A stretch of 64,000 nt of DNA from Terrabacter tumescens (GTDB lineage: Bacteria; Actinomycetota; Actinomycetes; Actinomycetales; Dermatophilaceae), in assembly GCF_014646815.1 (NCBI RefSeq), contig NZ_BMNZ01000003.1, forward strand, positions 1 through 64,000, in the 5' to 3' direction. The translations under genes were made by a program, and so were the position numbers. The notes beneath the pieces are model-generated. The model did not search any database and was not told the DNA's origin. It saw only the letters and a list, made by a program, of their open reading frames with translations. This document shows, piece after piece, positions 16,834 to 30,757 of the stretch; position 1 is the first letter of the stretch; each line of letters opens with the position of its first letter.

Positions 16834-17931
16834 TCAGACGAGGCGGGTCAGCCAGCCCCGGGAGTCCTCGGCGCGGCCGTACTGGATGTCGAGCAGGCGG
16901 GCCCGGATCGCCTCGGCGTAGCGGTCCTCGTGACCGTCACGGCGGTGGTCTACGGAGCCGCCGTCCCAGCGGAGCTCGCCGACCGGGGTGACGACGGCGG
17001 CGGTGCCGCACGCGAAGATCTCGACGATGTCGCCGTTGGCCGCCCCCTCCTTCCACTCCTCGATCGGGATGCGGCGCTCCTCCGGCTCGAGGCCCTCGTC
17101 CTTGGCGATCTCGAGGATGGAGCTGCGCGTGACCCCCTCGAGGATGGTGCCGGTCAGCTCGGGGGTGATGATGCGCCCGTCCTTGGTGACGAGGAAGAGG
17201 TTCATGCCCCCGAGCTCCTCGATGTAGGTGTGCGTCGAGGAGTCGAGGAAGACGGCCTGGTCGCAACCGTGCTCGATGCCCTCGAGCTGACCGGCGAGCG
17301 AGCTGGCGTAGTTGCCGCCGCACTTGGCCGCACCGGTGCCACCCTCGCCCGCGCGGGCGTAGTCGGTGGAGATCCAGAGCGTGACGGGCTTGAGGCCGCC
17401 GGAGAAGTACGCGCCCGCCGGGGAGGCGATGACGGAGTAGGTGACCTGCTGAGCGGGGCGCACGCCGAGGAAGGCCTCGGACGCGAACATGAACGGGCGC
17501 AGGTAGAGGCTCTTCTCCCCCGCGTCGCCGGCCGGCACCCAGGCCTGGTCGACGGAGACGAGCTGGCGCAGCGACTCGATGAAGTCGGCCTCGGGCAGCT
17601 CGGGCAGCGCGAGGCGCCGGGCCGAGCGGGCGAAGCGGGCGGCGTTGGCCTCGGGGCGGAACGTCCAGATCGAGCCGTCGGCGTGACGGTAGGCCTTCAT
17701 GCCCTCGAAGATCTCCTGGGCGTAGTGCAGCACCGCCGCCGCCGGGTCGAGCTGGAAGGGGCCGTAGGGCCGGACCTGCGCGTCGGCCCAGCCGCCGTCG
17801 GTGGTCCACGTCGCGACGACCATGTGGTCGGTGAAGGTCTTGCCGAAGCCGGGGTTCTCGAGGATCTCGGCGATCCGCTCGGGCGACGCCGGCTCGTCGC
17901 GGCGCGTGACCTCGAAGGACAGCTGGGTCAT
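16834..17931 (-). CDS. ilvE: Branched-chain amino acid aminotransferase
   Basis: A 365-residue PLP fold type IV transaminase, the last step in valine, leucine and isoleucine synthesis and the first in their breakdown. Motifs include HYAQEIFEGMKAYRH, KCGGNYASSLAGQ (the lysine of this region follows the usual PLP-lysine context), EELGGMNLF and TGTILEGVTRSSIL. It is the longer actinobacterial/eukaryotic type of IlvE. TGGAGG lies upstream of the ATG. The same-strand gap to leuB is 178 nt and contains a 16-bp palindrome but no leader peptide. Confidence 0.95.
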   Translation of the reverse strand: MTQLSFEVTRRDEPASPERIAEILENPGFGKTFTDHMVVATWTTDGGWADAQVRPYGPFQLDPAAAVLHYAQEIFEGMKAYRHADGSIWTFRPEANAARFARSARRLALPELPEADFIESLRQLVSVDQAWVPAGDAGEKSLYLRPFMFASEAFLGVRPAQQVTYSVIASPAGAYFSGGLKPVTLWISTDYARAGEGGTGAAKCGGNYASSLAGQLEGIEHGCDQAVFLDSSTHTYIEELGGMNLFLVTKDGRIITPELTGTILEGVTRSSILEIAKDEGLEPEERRIPIEEWKEGAANGDIVEIFACGTAAVVTPVGELRWDGGSVDHRRDGHEDRYAEAIRARLLDIQYGRAEDSRGWLTRLV

Positions 17932-18035
17932 GACAAAACCTCCAGGGGCAAAATCAGCGGTGATCCGATGTCAGGCTATCGCCCACATCGTGAGACGACG
18001 AGGCCGGGCCCCGTCCGCGGGTGACGGTTCCGTAC

Positions 18036-18051
18036 GCGTGGTGCACCACGC
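18036..18051. repeat. 16-bp perfect palindrome between leuB and ilvE
   Basis: GCGTGGTGCACCACGC is fully self-complementary. It lies 58 nt downstream of the leuB stop and about 105 nt before ilvE. It could be a regulator site or a compact terminator; no T-run follows on either side. Confidence 0.5.
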
Positions 18052-18109
18052 CTACGACCCATCCGCCCGCGTCCGGGCCCGAAGCCTGCGTATGCCGTGT
18101 GGCGCGGCG

Positions 18110-19174
<1,065 letters not shown>

Positions 19175-19180
19175 GGGTCG

Positions 19181-19186
19181 AGCCTA
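19181..19186 (-). promoter_or_regulatory. -10 box of leuB (leaderless)
   Basis: TAGGCT on the minus strand with 6 nt to the leuB ATG. Confidence 0.65.
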
Positions 19187-19234
19187 GGACCCGTCTTGTG
19201 ATGTGGGATGAGCGTCTCATTTCGTGAACGCACG

Positions 19235-19270
19235 ACGAAGGCCCCCGCCCAATGGGGCGAGGGCCTTCGT
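19235..19270 (-). terminator. 16-bp stem-loop after the small ORF, before leuB
   Basis: On the minus strand ACGAAGGCCCTCGCCC pairs over all 16 positions (one U-G) with GGGCGGGGGCCTTCGT around a 4-nt loop. No U-tract follows, as is common in actinobacteria. It separates the 26-codon frame at 19311-19391 from the leuB promoter. Confidence 0.75.
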
Positions 19271-19310
19271 GAGGGGGGCTCGGCGACGAGGTCGCGAGCG
19301 CAGTCCCTGA

Positions 19311-19391
19311 TCAGTCCTCGGTGTGACCCTGGTCGCGCAGGTCCATCGACTCCTGCAGGGCCTGACGGGCTGCCTTGGCGTCTTCGCTCAT
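19311..19391 (-). CDS. Possible 26-residue small protein
   Basis: ATG at 19389-19391, stop TGA at 19311-19313. The product is highly charged (starts MSEDAKAARQALQES, ends GHTED) and would form a single amphipathic helix. A strong terminator-like hairpin follows 40 nt after the stop, as expected for a real short transcript. I recognise no family. The Shine-Dalgarno is weak, so this is a candidate only. It could instead be part of a leader or a small RNA. Confidence 0.45.
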   Translation of the reverse strand: MSEDAKAARQALQESMDLRDQGHTED

Positions 19392-19700
19392 GGTGATCAC
19401 GTCTTTCGGTTCAGTGCTGTTGTGGTCTCAGGTGGCTCGAGCTCGGTCAAGCGAACCGGTCAGCACGAGGGTGCGCGGGATCTCCGCGGCGAGGTTGCTG
19501 ACTACCTGGACTCGCCGCGGCGGAGAATGAGTACGACCTGCCGCGTCATGCGTTTCACGGTACGCCCAGCTACCCACGGGTACAGGGGGTTTCCACCAAG
19601 TGAGACGCCGCGTCCACCATCCGTCACATCCGTCGACTCGCGTGTCCGGTCCTCACCGTGGCTCGGGACGCGCGTCCCCCGCTCGGAGCGGGCCTGCCCG
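19392..19700. other. Intergenic stretch with no recognised feature
   Basis: About 300 bases between the small ORF and the AI-2E transporter promoter. I find no coding frame with the local codon bias, no tRNA and no strong hairpin. It must hold the promoter of the small ORF if that ORF is real. Confidence 0.5.
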
Positions 19701-19706
19701 TAGGCT
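19701..19706 (+). promoter_or_regulatory. -10 box of the AI-2E family transporter (leaderless)
   Basis: TAGGCT, 6 nt before the GTG at 19713. Confidence 0.65.
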
Positions 19707-19712
19707 CGCCGC

Positions 19713-20988
19713 GTGAGCGCCGACCACCCCGCCGACCACCGCGAGCACCACGAGCACCAGGGCCGGGTCGCCCACCAGCGACACGGGAGCCACGGCGTAC
19801 CCGGGGTCCCGTTCGACGAGGAGGCCCGCTGGATCGCCGTGACACCGGGCAACGCCCGCCGCGTCACGTTCACCGTGATGGTCGCCATCGTCCTGCTCTC
19901 GCTCGCGACGTGGGCCTTCCAGGCGATGGGCAGCTTCCTCTTCCTGCTGCTGCTCGCATGGCTCGTCTCGATCGCCATGGAGCCGGTCGTGCTGTGGCTC
20001 AGCTCGCGAGGCATGAAGCGGGGCCTCGCGACGGGTCTGACGATGCTCGGCATGCTGCTGCTCTTCGCCGGGCTCGGGGAGCTCTTCGGCCAGGTCTTCG
20101 TCTCGCAGCTCTCGCAGCTCGGCACCCAGCTGCCCGGGGCGGTGACCTCGGCGATCACCTGGGTCAACTCCTCGTTCGGCACGAGCTTCGACCTCGCCCA
20201 GATCCAGTCGGCCCTCAGCCTGACACCCGACAAGCTCGGGGAGCTCGCGGGCAAGTACGGCGGCGGCATCGTCGGCATCTTCGGGTCGCTCATCACCTTC
20301 CTCTTCGACAGCCTGACGATCCTCGTCTTCGCCTACTACCTCTCGGCCGACAGCCCGAGGCTGCGGCAGACCATCGGCTCCTGGCTGCCCCAGCGCTACC
20401 AGCGGGTCTTCATCACCGTGTGGACCATCTCGGTCGAGAAGACCGGCGGCTACGTCGTGTCCAAGCTCCTGCTCGCCGCGCTGTCGGCCGTCTTCCACGT
20501 CGCCTTCTTCTGGTTCATCGACGTGCCGTTCTGGCTGCCCCTCGGCGTGTTCGCCGGCATCGTCGGCCAGTTCATCCCGACGATCGGCACCTACATCGGG
20601 GTCGCGCTGCCGGCGCTGTTCGCCCTGCTCGACAAGCCGATCAACGCCTTGTGGATCGCGGTCTTCGCGACCGTCTACCAGCAGCTCGAGAACTACGTCT
20701 TCACCCCGCGCATCAGCCGCCGCACCATGGACGTGCACCCGGCGGTCGCGCTGGGGTCGGTCATCGCGGGCGCCGCGCTCTTCGGCCCCATCGGCGCCCT
20801 CATCGGCATCCCCATCGCCGCGGTCGCGCTCGCCATCATCGACACCTTCAGCAAGCGCCACGAGCTCGTCCCCGAGCTCGCCAGCCTCGAGGCCGCCGAG
20901 CCGGACGACGACGACAGCAACGGCAACGGCGAGGAGGACGCCGGCCGCAGCAGCGGGACGGGCGGGGCGAAGGACTCCGCCGGCGACG

Positions 20989-20999
<11 letters not shown>
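19713..20999 (+). CDS. AI-2E (TqsA/PerM) family membrane transporter
   Basis: A 428-residue protein. A hydrophilic His-rich N-terminus of about 45 residues precedes roughly seven to eight transmembrane helices. The family blocks are present: a TM pair (LFLLLLAWLVSIAMEPVV), a soluble helical region, then FAYYLSADSPRLRQTI, GIVGQFIPTIGTYIG and YQQLENYVFTPRISRRTMDVHPAVALGSVIAGAALFGPIGALIG near the C-terminus. The acidic tail is disordered. Members export small molecules, quorum signals or ions; substrate unknown. Its 3' end overlaps the remnant ABC locus on the opposite strand by 11 nt. Confidence 0.88.
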
Positions 21000-21821
<822 letters not shown>

Positions 21822-21903
21822 GTTCCCACAGGCTCACGCTGGCAGCCGTCCGAGCCCCACGACAGGTCCAAAGGCCCGAACGACCGCGGGTGCCGGCCGG
21901 CGC

Positions 21904-21963
21904 AGTGCGGTTCGATGCAGCTGAGTGCGGCTCGGTGCAGCCGAGCGCGGCTCAGTCCTGCAG
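21904..21963. repeat. Three degenerate 20-bp tandem units at the serA 3' end
   Basis: AGTGCGGTTCGATGCAGCTG, AGTGCGGCTCGGTGCAGCCG and AGCGCGGCTCAGTCCTGCAG lie head to tail across the serA stop. The middle unit and its neighbour form a GCTCGG/CCGAGC hairpin that may serve as the serA terminator. Confidence 0.55.
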
Positions 21964-23535
21964 GTCGACGACCGAGAACGTCCGGGCCTCGATGACCTCG
22001 GCGAGCTCGGCGGCCATCGCGGGCGGCACCGCGCTGTCGACGTTGAGCACGCCGATGGCGCGGTCCTCCTGGCGCGAGACCTGCATGCCGCCGATGTTGA
22101 TGCCGGCATCACCGAGGATGCGGCCGACTGCGCCGATGACGCCGGGGCGGTCGGAGTACTCGAAGACGAGCATGTGGTCCGACAGCGGGACCTCGAGGTC
22201 GTAGCCGCCCACCCCGACGAGCTTCTCGACCATCTTCGGACCGGTCAGCGTGCCGGAGACCGACACCACCGACCCATCGGTGAGCGTGCCGCGCAGCGTC
22301 GTGACGTTGCGGAAGTCGCCGGCGTCGGGGTCGGTGACGAGACGGACGACGCAGCCGCGCTGTTCGGCCAGGACCGGTGCGTTGACGTAGGTGACCGGGT
22401 CCTCGACGACGTCCGTGAACAGCCCCTTGAGCGCGACGAGCTTCCACACGCTGACGTCGTGCGCCGTGATCTCGCCGCGGACGTCCACGTCGAGCTGCGC
22501 GGGCACCGTGCCGGCGATGGCGGTGAAGATGCGGCCGAGCTTCTCCACCAGAGGAATTCCCGGACGGACCTCCTCGGCGATGGAGCCGCTGCTGACGTTG
22601 ACGGCGTCGGGGACGAGCTCGCCACCGAGGGCGAGCCGTACCGATCGCGCGACGGCGATGCCGGCCTTCTCCTGGGCCTCCTCGGTCGAGGCACCGAGGT
22701 GTGGCGTGACGACGACGGACTCGTGCTCGAAGAGCGGGGACTCGGTCGTGGGCTCCGTGGCGAAGACGTCGATGCCGGCGCCTGCCACCCGACCCTCTGC
22801 GATGGCGCGGGCCAGGGCTGCCTCGTCGACGATGCCGCCGCGGGCGGCGTTGACGATGCGCACCGACGGCTTGACCTTCGACAGCGCCTCCTCGCCGATG
22901 AGGCCGACCGTCTCGGGCGTCTTTGGCAGGTGGATGGTGATGAAGTCGGACTGCACGAGCAGCTCGTCGAGGCCGACGAGCTGGGCGCCGAGCTGGCCGG
23001 CCTTGGCGGGCGAGGCATAGGGGTCGTAGGCGACGATCTTCATGCCGAAGGCCTTGAGTCGCTCGGCGACGAGGGCCCCGATGCGGCCGAGGCCGACGAC
23101 GCCGACGGTCTTGTCGAGCAGCTCGACGCCGGAGTACTGGCTGCGCCTCCACTCACCGGCCTTGAGGGCCTGGTTGGCGGGGGCGACGTTGCGGGCCGTC
23201 GCGAGGAGCAGGGCCACGGCGAGCTCTGCGGCCGAGGTGATGTTGGAGGTGGGTGCGTTCACGACCATGACGCCGGCCTGCGTCGCCGCCTGGACGTCGA
23301 CGTTGTCGAGGCCGACGCCGGCGCGGGCGATCACCTTGAGCCGCTTGGCCGCCGCGATCGCCTCGGCGTCCATCCTCGTGGCCGACCGGATGAGGACCGC
23401 GTCGACGGCGACGAGCGCCGGGAGCAGCGCGTCGCGGTCGGCGCCGTCGACCGAACGGATCTCGAAGTCGGGTCCCAGGGCCTCGATCGTGGCGGGCGAC
23501 AGCTCTTCGGCGATGAGGACAACGGGCTTGCTCAC
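21952..23535 (-). CDS. serA: D-3-phosphoglycerate dehydrogenase
   Basis: First step of serine synthesis. At 527 residues it is the long form: substrate and NAD domains (VGVVGLGRIGALVAERLKAFGM; the catalytic His lies in the region before the intervening domain), then the actinobacterial intervening (ASB) domain, then a C-terminal ACT domain starting near LEVPLSDHMLVFEYSDRPG for serine feedback. The GTG at 23533-23535 has GGAAGGG upstream; the frame open further upstream is not coding-like. It lies between the ilvC side and the decayed ABC locus. Confidence 0.95.
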   Translation of the reverse strand: MSKPVVLIAEELSPATIEALGPDFEIRSVDGADRDALLPALVAVDAVLIRSATRMDAEAIAAAKRLKVIARAGVGLDNVDVQAATQAGVMVVNAPTSNITSAAELAVALLLATARNVAPANQALKAGEWRRSQYSGVELLDKTVGVVGLGRIGALVAERLKAFGMKIVAYDPYASPAKAGQLGAQLVGLDELLVQSDFITIHLPKTPETVGLIGEEALSKVKPSVRIVNAARGGIVDEAALARAIAEGRVAGAGIDVFATEPTTESPLFEHESVVVTPHLGASTEEAQEKAGIAVARSVRLALGGELVPDAVNVSSGSIAEEVRPGIPLVEKLGRIFTAIAGTVPAQLDVDVRGEITAHDVSVWKLVALKGLFTDVVEDPVTYVNAPVLAEQRGCVVRLVTDPDAGDFRNVTTLRGTLTDGSVVSVSGTLTGPKMVEKLVGVGGYDLEVPLSDHMLVFEYSDRPGVIGAVGRILGDAGINIGGMQVSRQEDRAIGVLNVDSAVPPAMAAELAEVIEARTFSVVDLQD

Positions 23536-23703
23536 AGGGGAACCCTTCCGGAGGGGCGAGGCCACAGGCACGGCGGGGTGCGGACCGTCGGCGGCACCGC
23601 GGTGTGCCGTCGGCGAGTCTAGGCCGCACCCCTGCGCAGATCCACGGGATCCGGCGTGGGTGGGACGTTGCGCTCTCACGGTCAGGAGCGCCAGTGTGGG
23701 GTC

Positions 23704-24468
23704 ATGCGCATCGTGGTGACGGGTGGCGCCGGGGACCTCGGGTCCCGGGTCGTCCGCGAGGTGACGGCCCGCGGGCACCAGGCCGTGTCGGCGAGCCGGC
23801 GGTCCGGGGTGGACCTGACGACCGGGGCGGGACTCGACGGAGTGCTCACCGATGCCGACGCCGTCGTGCACTGCGCCGACGACACCTCTCGCGGCGACGA
23901 CGTGACGGTCTACGCGACGCGCCGCCTGGCCGACGCGGCCGCCGCCCACGGCACGCACCTCGTGCACATCTCGATCGTCGGCATCGACGACCACCCGCTG
24001 AGCTACTACCGCCGCAAGCTGCGCGCCGAGCAGGGCATCGCAGCCGCCGGCGGTCCTGCGTCAGTCCTGCGCGCGACCCAGTTCCACTCCCTGACAGCGT
24101 TCTTCGCCCGCAGTCTGACCGTCGGACCGTTCGCCGTCACGATCGGCGACATGGCCCTCCAGCCCGTCGACACCGACTTCGTGGCGCAACGGCTCGTCGA
24201 CCTGGCGCTGGGACCCATGCCCACGGCATACGCCCGCGCGACGGACGTCGCCGGCCCCGAGGTGGTGGCGATCACGGAGGTCGCGCGGCTCGTGCGGACC
24301 CACCGCGGCGCCTCGGCACCGCGCACGGTCCGCCTCCCGCCGGTGGGGCGGCTCATGCGCGCCGTGTCCGAGAGCCGCACCGTCCCGGCCGCCGGCTCGG
24401 CGGACCTCGGCGGCAGGACCTTCGCCGACTGGCTCGCCGCCCAGCCGCCCCGCCTGTCCGGTCGCTGA
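23704..24468 (+). CDS. NAD(P)-binding NmrA/atypical SDR protein
   Basis: A 254-residue Rossmann protein starting MRIVVTGGAGDLGSRVVREV (GxGxxG-like glycine motif at residues 7-13). VHISIVGIDDHPLSYYRRKLRAEQ carries the Tyr-x3-Lys-like pair, and ATQFHSLTAFF follows as in NmrA-like and SDR_a5 proteins. Members sense or reduce quinones or bind NADP. The ATG at 23704 was chosen over an upstream ATG at 23656 because the Rossmann strand begins right there. A terminator-like hairpin follows. Confidence 0.85.
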   Translation: MRIVVTGGAGDLGSRVVREVTARGHQAVSASRRSGVDLTTGAGLDGVLTDADAVVHCADDTSRGDDVTVYATRRLADAAAAHGTHLVHISIVGIDDHPLSYYRRKLRAEQGIAAAGGPASVLRATQFHSLTAFFARSLTVGPFAVTIGDMALQPVDTDFVAQRLVDLALGPMPTAYARATDVAGPEVVAITEVARLVRTHRGASAPRTVRLPPVGRLMRAVSESRTVPAAGSADLGGRTFADWLAAQPPRLSGR

Positions 24469-24481
24469 CCGCCGGACGCCG

Positions 24482-24516
24482 ACGGCCGGTGCCCCCACGA
24501 ACGGGGCACCGGCCGT
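24482..24516. terminator. 14-bp bidirectional hairpin between convergent genes
   Basis: ACGGCCGGTGCCCC and GGGGCACCGGCCGT pair perfectly around a 7-nt loop. It lies between the NmrA-like gene (+) and ilvC (-), so it can end both transcripts. Confidence 0.8.
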
Positions 24517-24532
24517 CGGACCGTCGAGCAGG

Positions 24533-28055
<3,523 letters not shown>

Positions 28056-28114
28056 GATCTCTTCCTTGTCTCGAGCACTGCGGGGTGATGCCGGTTCGGG
28101 CTGACTCCAGCCAC

Positions 28115-28150
28115 AAAAAAACCCTTCTGTCCCGCGGGGGGACGGAAGGG
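28115..28150 (-). terminator. Intrinsic terminator in the ilvBNC leader
   Basis: Minus strand: CCCTTCCGTCCC, a 5-nt loop, GGGACAGAAGGG (12-bp stem, one C-A mismatch), then seven T residues. It lies about 60 nt before the ilvB start, in its direction of transcription, so it must act by attenuation. Confidence 0.85.
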
Positions 28151-28183
28151 AGCGCGCTGACCGTTCGAGCTGGTCGGCGCGCT
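28151..28183 (-). promoter_or_regulatory. Hairpin I of the ilvBNC attenuator
   Basis: Arms AGCGCGCCGACC and GGTCAGCGCGCT pair over 12 positions with one mismatch around a 9-nt loop. The 5' arm overlaps the leader-peptide stop, and the 3' arm abuts the terminator stem without a gap. Confidence 0.7.
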
Positions 28184-28208
28184 AGGGAAGTACGAGGAGT
28201 CGGGCCAC
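28182..28208 (-). CDS. ilvBNC attenuator leader peptide, MARLLVLP
   Basis: An eight-codon frame, GTG GCC CGA CTC CTC GTA CTT CCC TAG, with four consecutive branched-chain codons (Leu-Leu-Val-Leu). GTA and CTT are rare here. Leader peptides rich in Val, Leu or Ile precede ilvBNC in other actinobacteria, including Corynebacterium. The stop is followed by a hairpin and a terminator, fitting ribosome-mediated attenuation. No clear Shine-Dalgarno is visible. Confidence 0.75.
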   Translation of the reverse strand: MARLLVLP

Positions 28209-28377
28209 GTGACAACCGTCCTACGCAGCCCCAACGGTGTCAATCGACCGTCACAGCCGTCTCAACATGTGACCTCGTGATCTCACCCACTGTCACCCGG
28301 TTGCGACGAGGGCCTCTGGGGCCTCGCCACGGAAAGTCGGTTGTCGCTCGCAGGACCGTCTCGGGACACTGACCGTC

Positions 28378-29328
28378 ATGACGAGCGCCGTGCCCCTCCT
28401 GCTGCCGCCGACCGCGGCCGACCTCACGACCCGCCCGCTGACCCGCGAGGACGCAGCTGCGGTCACGGCCCTCATGGCCGCCTGCGAGCTGCACGACGTG
28501 GGCGAGGTCCTCATCGAGGAGGCCGACATCGTCGGCGACTGGCAGCGTCCCGCCTTCGACCTCGCCACCCAGTCGGTCGGCGTCCTCGACGGGGACCGGC
28601 TCGTGGCATACGCCGAGGTCTTCAAGGGTCGCTGGGCCGACGGCGCGGTCACGCCCGACCACCGCGGACGTGGCCTCGGCACCGCCCTGTCGCACTGGAC
28701 GCGGGCCGTCGGTGCCCGCGACGGCGGCACGCTCGTCGGCCAGCCCGTGCCCGGCGACTCCCCCGGCGAGCGCCTCTTCTCCGCCCTCGGCTACCGCACC
28801 CTCTGGACGTCCTGGGTGCTCGAGATGCCGGCGGGCACGACGATCACGCCGCAGCCGCTCCCCGCCGGCTACAGCGTCCGCGAGCCGCGCGACGAGGCCG
28901 ACCTGCGCGCGGCCTGGACCGTCAACGAGGACGCCTTCCTCGAGTGGTCCGAGCGGGAGCGCTCGTCCTTCGAGGAGTGGACGGCCACCGTCTCCCGTCG
29001 CCCGGGCTACGAGCCCTGGCAGCTGCGACTCATGGTGGATGCCGCGGGCGAGGTCGTCGGCATGGCCTTCGTCGTCGTCTCCAGCGGCTGCGGGTACGTC
29101 GACAAGCTCGCCGTGCGCCGCGACGAGCGGGGCGGGGGACTCGCCCGCGCGCTGCTCGTCGACGCCTTCGAGGTCGCCCGCGCCCACGGTGGCGAGCGCT
29201 CCGAGCTGTCGACCGACTCCCGCACCGGAGCACTCGGCCTCTATGAGAAGGTCGGCATGCAGGTCACGTCGGTGTGGCGTCATTGGGCCGCCGACGTGGC
29301 ACCGCAGCCCGGGGTCGCACCAGCCTGA
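28378..29328 (+). CDS. Tandem GNAT-domain N-acetyltransferase
   Basis: A 316-residue protein with two GNAT folds, an arrangement also seen in mycothiol synthase (MshD). The first (residues 17-150) has the acetyl-CoA loop VTPDHRGRGLGTALSHW. The second (about 165-305) has VDKLAVRRDERGGGLARALLVDAF and ends ALGLYEKVGMQV. Only general similarity to MshD is evident, and the substrate is unknown. The SRPBCC gene follows 8 nt after the stop, so the two are likely one unit. Confidence 0.85.
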   Translation: MTSAVPLLLPPTAADLTTRPLTREDAAAVTALMAACELHDVGEVLIEEADIVGDWQRPAFDLATQSVGVLDGDRLVAYAEVFKGRWADGAVTPDHRGRGLGTALSHWTRAVGARDGGTLVGQPVPGDSPGERLFSALGYRTLWTSWVLEMPAGTTITPQPLPAGYSVREPRDEADLRAAWTVNEDAFLEWSERERSSFEEWTATVSRRPGYEPWQLRLMVDAAGEVVGMAFVVVSSGCGYVDKLAVRRDERGGGLARALLVDAFEVARAHGGERSELSTDSRTGALGLYEKVGMQVTSVWRHWAADVAPQPGVAPA

Positions 29329-29336
29329 GGAGACGT

Positions 29337-29774
29337 GTGGAGCAGCACACGAGCATCGAGATCGACGCCCCCGCCTCCCGCGTGTGGGCGGTGATGCGTG
29401 ACGTGGAGCGCTGGGGCGAGTGGACCGCCTCCGTGCGCTCGGTGACGCTCCTCGACGACGACCTCCGGGTGGGGGCGCGGGCCCGCGTCGAGCAGCCCCG
29501 CATCCCGACGACCGTGTGGACCGTCACGGACCTCACGGAGGGCCGCGAGTTCACCTGGGAGGCACGCGGACCCGGCACCGTGACGACCGGACGCCACGGT
29601 GTCGAGGCCACCGGTCCCAGCACCTGCCGGGCGACGCTCTCGATCAGGCACTCGGGCTGGGCCGGCGCGGTCGTCGGCCGCGGCTACCGGTCCCTCACCG
29701 AGCGCTACCTCGCGATGGAGGCCGCGGGCCTCAAGGCCCGGTCCGAGGCTGCGGCGTCGGACGCGACCACCTGA
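29337..29774 (+). CDS. SRPBCC (START/Bet v1-like) family protein
   Basis: A 145-residue polyketide-cyclase/dehydrase-type fold. It opens with IEIDAPASRVWAVMRDVERWGEW, the usual first strand and helix, and ends with a long C-terminal helix. Such proteins bind hydrophobic ligands. The GTG at 29337 is preceded by GAGGAG and lies directly behind the GNAT gene. Confidence 0.82.
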   Translation: MEQHTSIEIDAPASRVWAVMRDVERWGEWTASVRSVTLLDDDLRVGARARVEQPRIPTTVWTVTDLTEGREFTWEARGPGTVTTGRHGVEATGPSTCRATLSIRHSGWAGAVVGRGYRSLTERYLAMEAAGLKARSEAAASDATT

Positions 29775-29816
29775 CGCTCGACCCGGCGCGGGCGCCACAT
29801 GTCGTCCGGGCCGCGG

Positions 29817-30635
29817 TCAGCGGGGCAGGACGGGGTTCGCGTCGGACGCCGCGACGTCGCCCGGCGTGAGGCCCGGCAGCCACAAGGCCAGATCGCCCAC
29901 CCGCGCCGGGTTGGCCGGCTCGAGCACGGGAAGCCCGTCGGCGAACCAGATCACCGTCATCACCTCACGCATCTGCGTCGAGGTGTTGCCGAGGGCCTTG
30001 TGCACCGTCCAGCCCGAGTGGAACGAGGCGTCGCCCGCCTGCATCGCGACCGGCTCGTCGACGACGAGACCACGCTCGGCGAGCAGCCGGTCGAAGTGCT
30101 CCTCGGACGCGTCGGAGATGCCGATGTCGCTGAGCGGCCCGTCGGCATGGCTCCCGGTCGCGAAGGCGAGACCGCCGTGGTCCGGCGTGATGTCGACGAG
30201 CGGCATCCACATCGTCAGGCACCGCGAGCCGTCGAGCGGCCAGTACATCGCGTCCTGGTGCCACGGTGTGTAGCCGCCGCCGGGCTCCTTGAAGAGCGCC
30301 TGGTCGTGGTAGAGCCGGACCCGCGGCACCCCGAGCAGCCGTGCCGCGACGCCGGCGAAGCGGGACGCCATGACGAAGCGCGCGACGTCCTGGTCGTGCC
30401 GCCACAGGTTCATCACCTGCAGGAACGCCATGCCGTAGCTGTCCCGATCGGCCAGGGGGCGCGTCTCGGTACTGAACCGCTCGACGGCCGCGGCGATGGG
30501 GTCGCGGTAGGCCGCCGCCTCCTCCCGCGTGGCCACCTGGGCCAGGCGCACGTGGCCGTTCGAGCGGTAGGCGGTGACGTCACCGTGACCGACGGGGTAT
30601 GCCGTGGTGAGCTCGGGAAGCGTGTCGATGGGCAT
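29817..30635 (-). CDS. Phytanoyl-CoA dioxygenase (PhyH) family Fe(II)/2-oxoglutarate oxygenase
   Basis: A 272-residue double-stranded beta-helix protein. Facial triad: His126 and Asp128 in TPWHQDAMYWPLDG, and a distal His, probably His212 in WTVHKALGNTS. SRCLTMWMPLVDITPDHGGLAFATGSH is typical of the family. The substrate could be a small hydroxylated acid, osmolyte or secondary metabolite; it cannot be assigned. It is divergent from an AraC regulator across 122 bp, a common pairing that suggests inducible catabolism. The start at 30635 was chosen because upstream codons look non-coding. Confidence 0.85.
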   Translation of the reverse strand: MPIDTLPELTTAYPVGHGDVTAYRSNGHVRLAQVATREEAAAYRDPIAAAVERFSTETRPLADRDSYGMAFLQVMNLWRHDQDVARFVMASRFAGVAARLLGVPRVRLYHDQALFKEPGGGYTPWHQDAMYWPLDGSRCLTMWMPLVDITPDHGGLAFATGSHADGPLSDIGISDASEEHFDRLLAERGLVVDEPVAMQAGDASFHSGWTVHKALGNTSTQMREVMTVIWFADGLPVLEPANPARVGDLALWLPGLTPGDVAASDANPVLPR

Positions 30636-30663
30636 GGGGCGGATCGTCCTTCGCTGATCGTCA

Positions 30664-30680
30664 ACGACCGGAGCGGTCGT
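30664..30680. promoter_or_regulatory. Inverted repeat between the PhyH and AraC genes
   Basis: ACGACCG and CGGTCGT, 3 bp apart, 29 bp before the PhyH start. A candidate binding site for the AraC regulator or another dimer; direct repeats are more usual for AraC proteins. Confidence 0.4.
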
Positions 30681-30757
30681 CGCGTGGCGGAAGCACACCA
30701 GACCCGGGGAGCTGACACCCCGGACCTCGTGGTCACAGGGGTACGTTCTGGTTCGAT

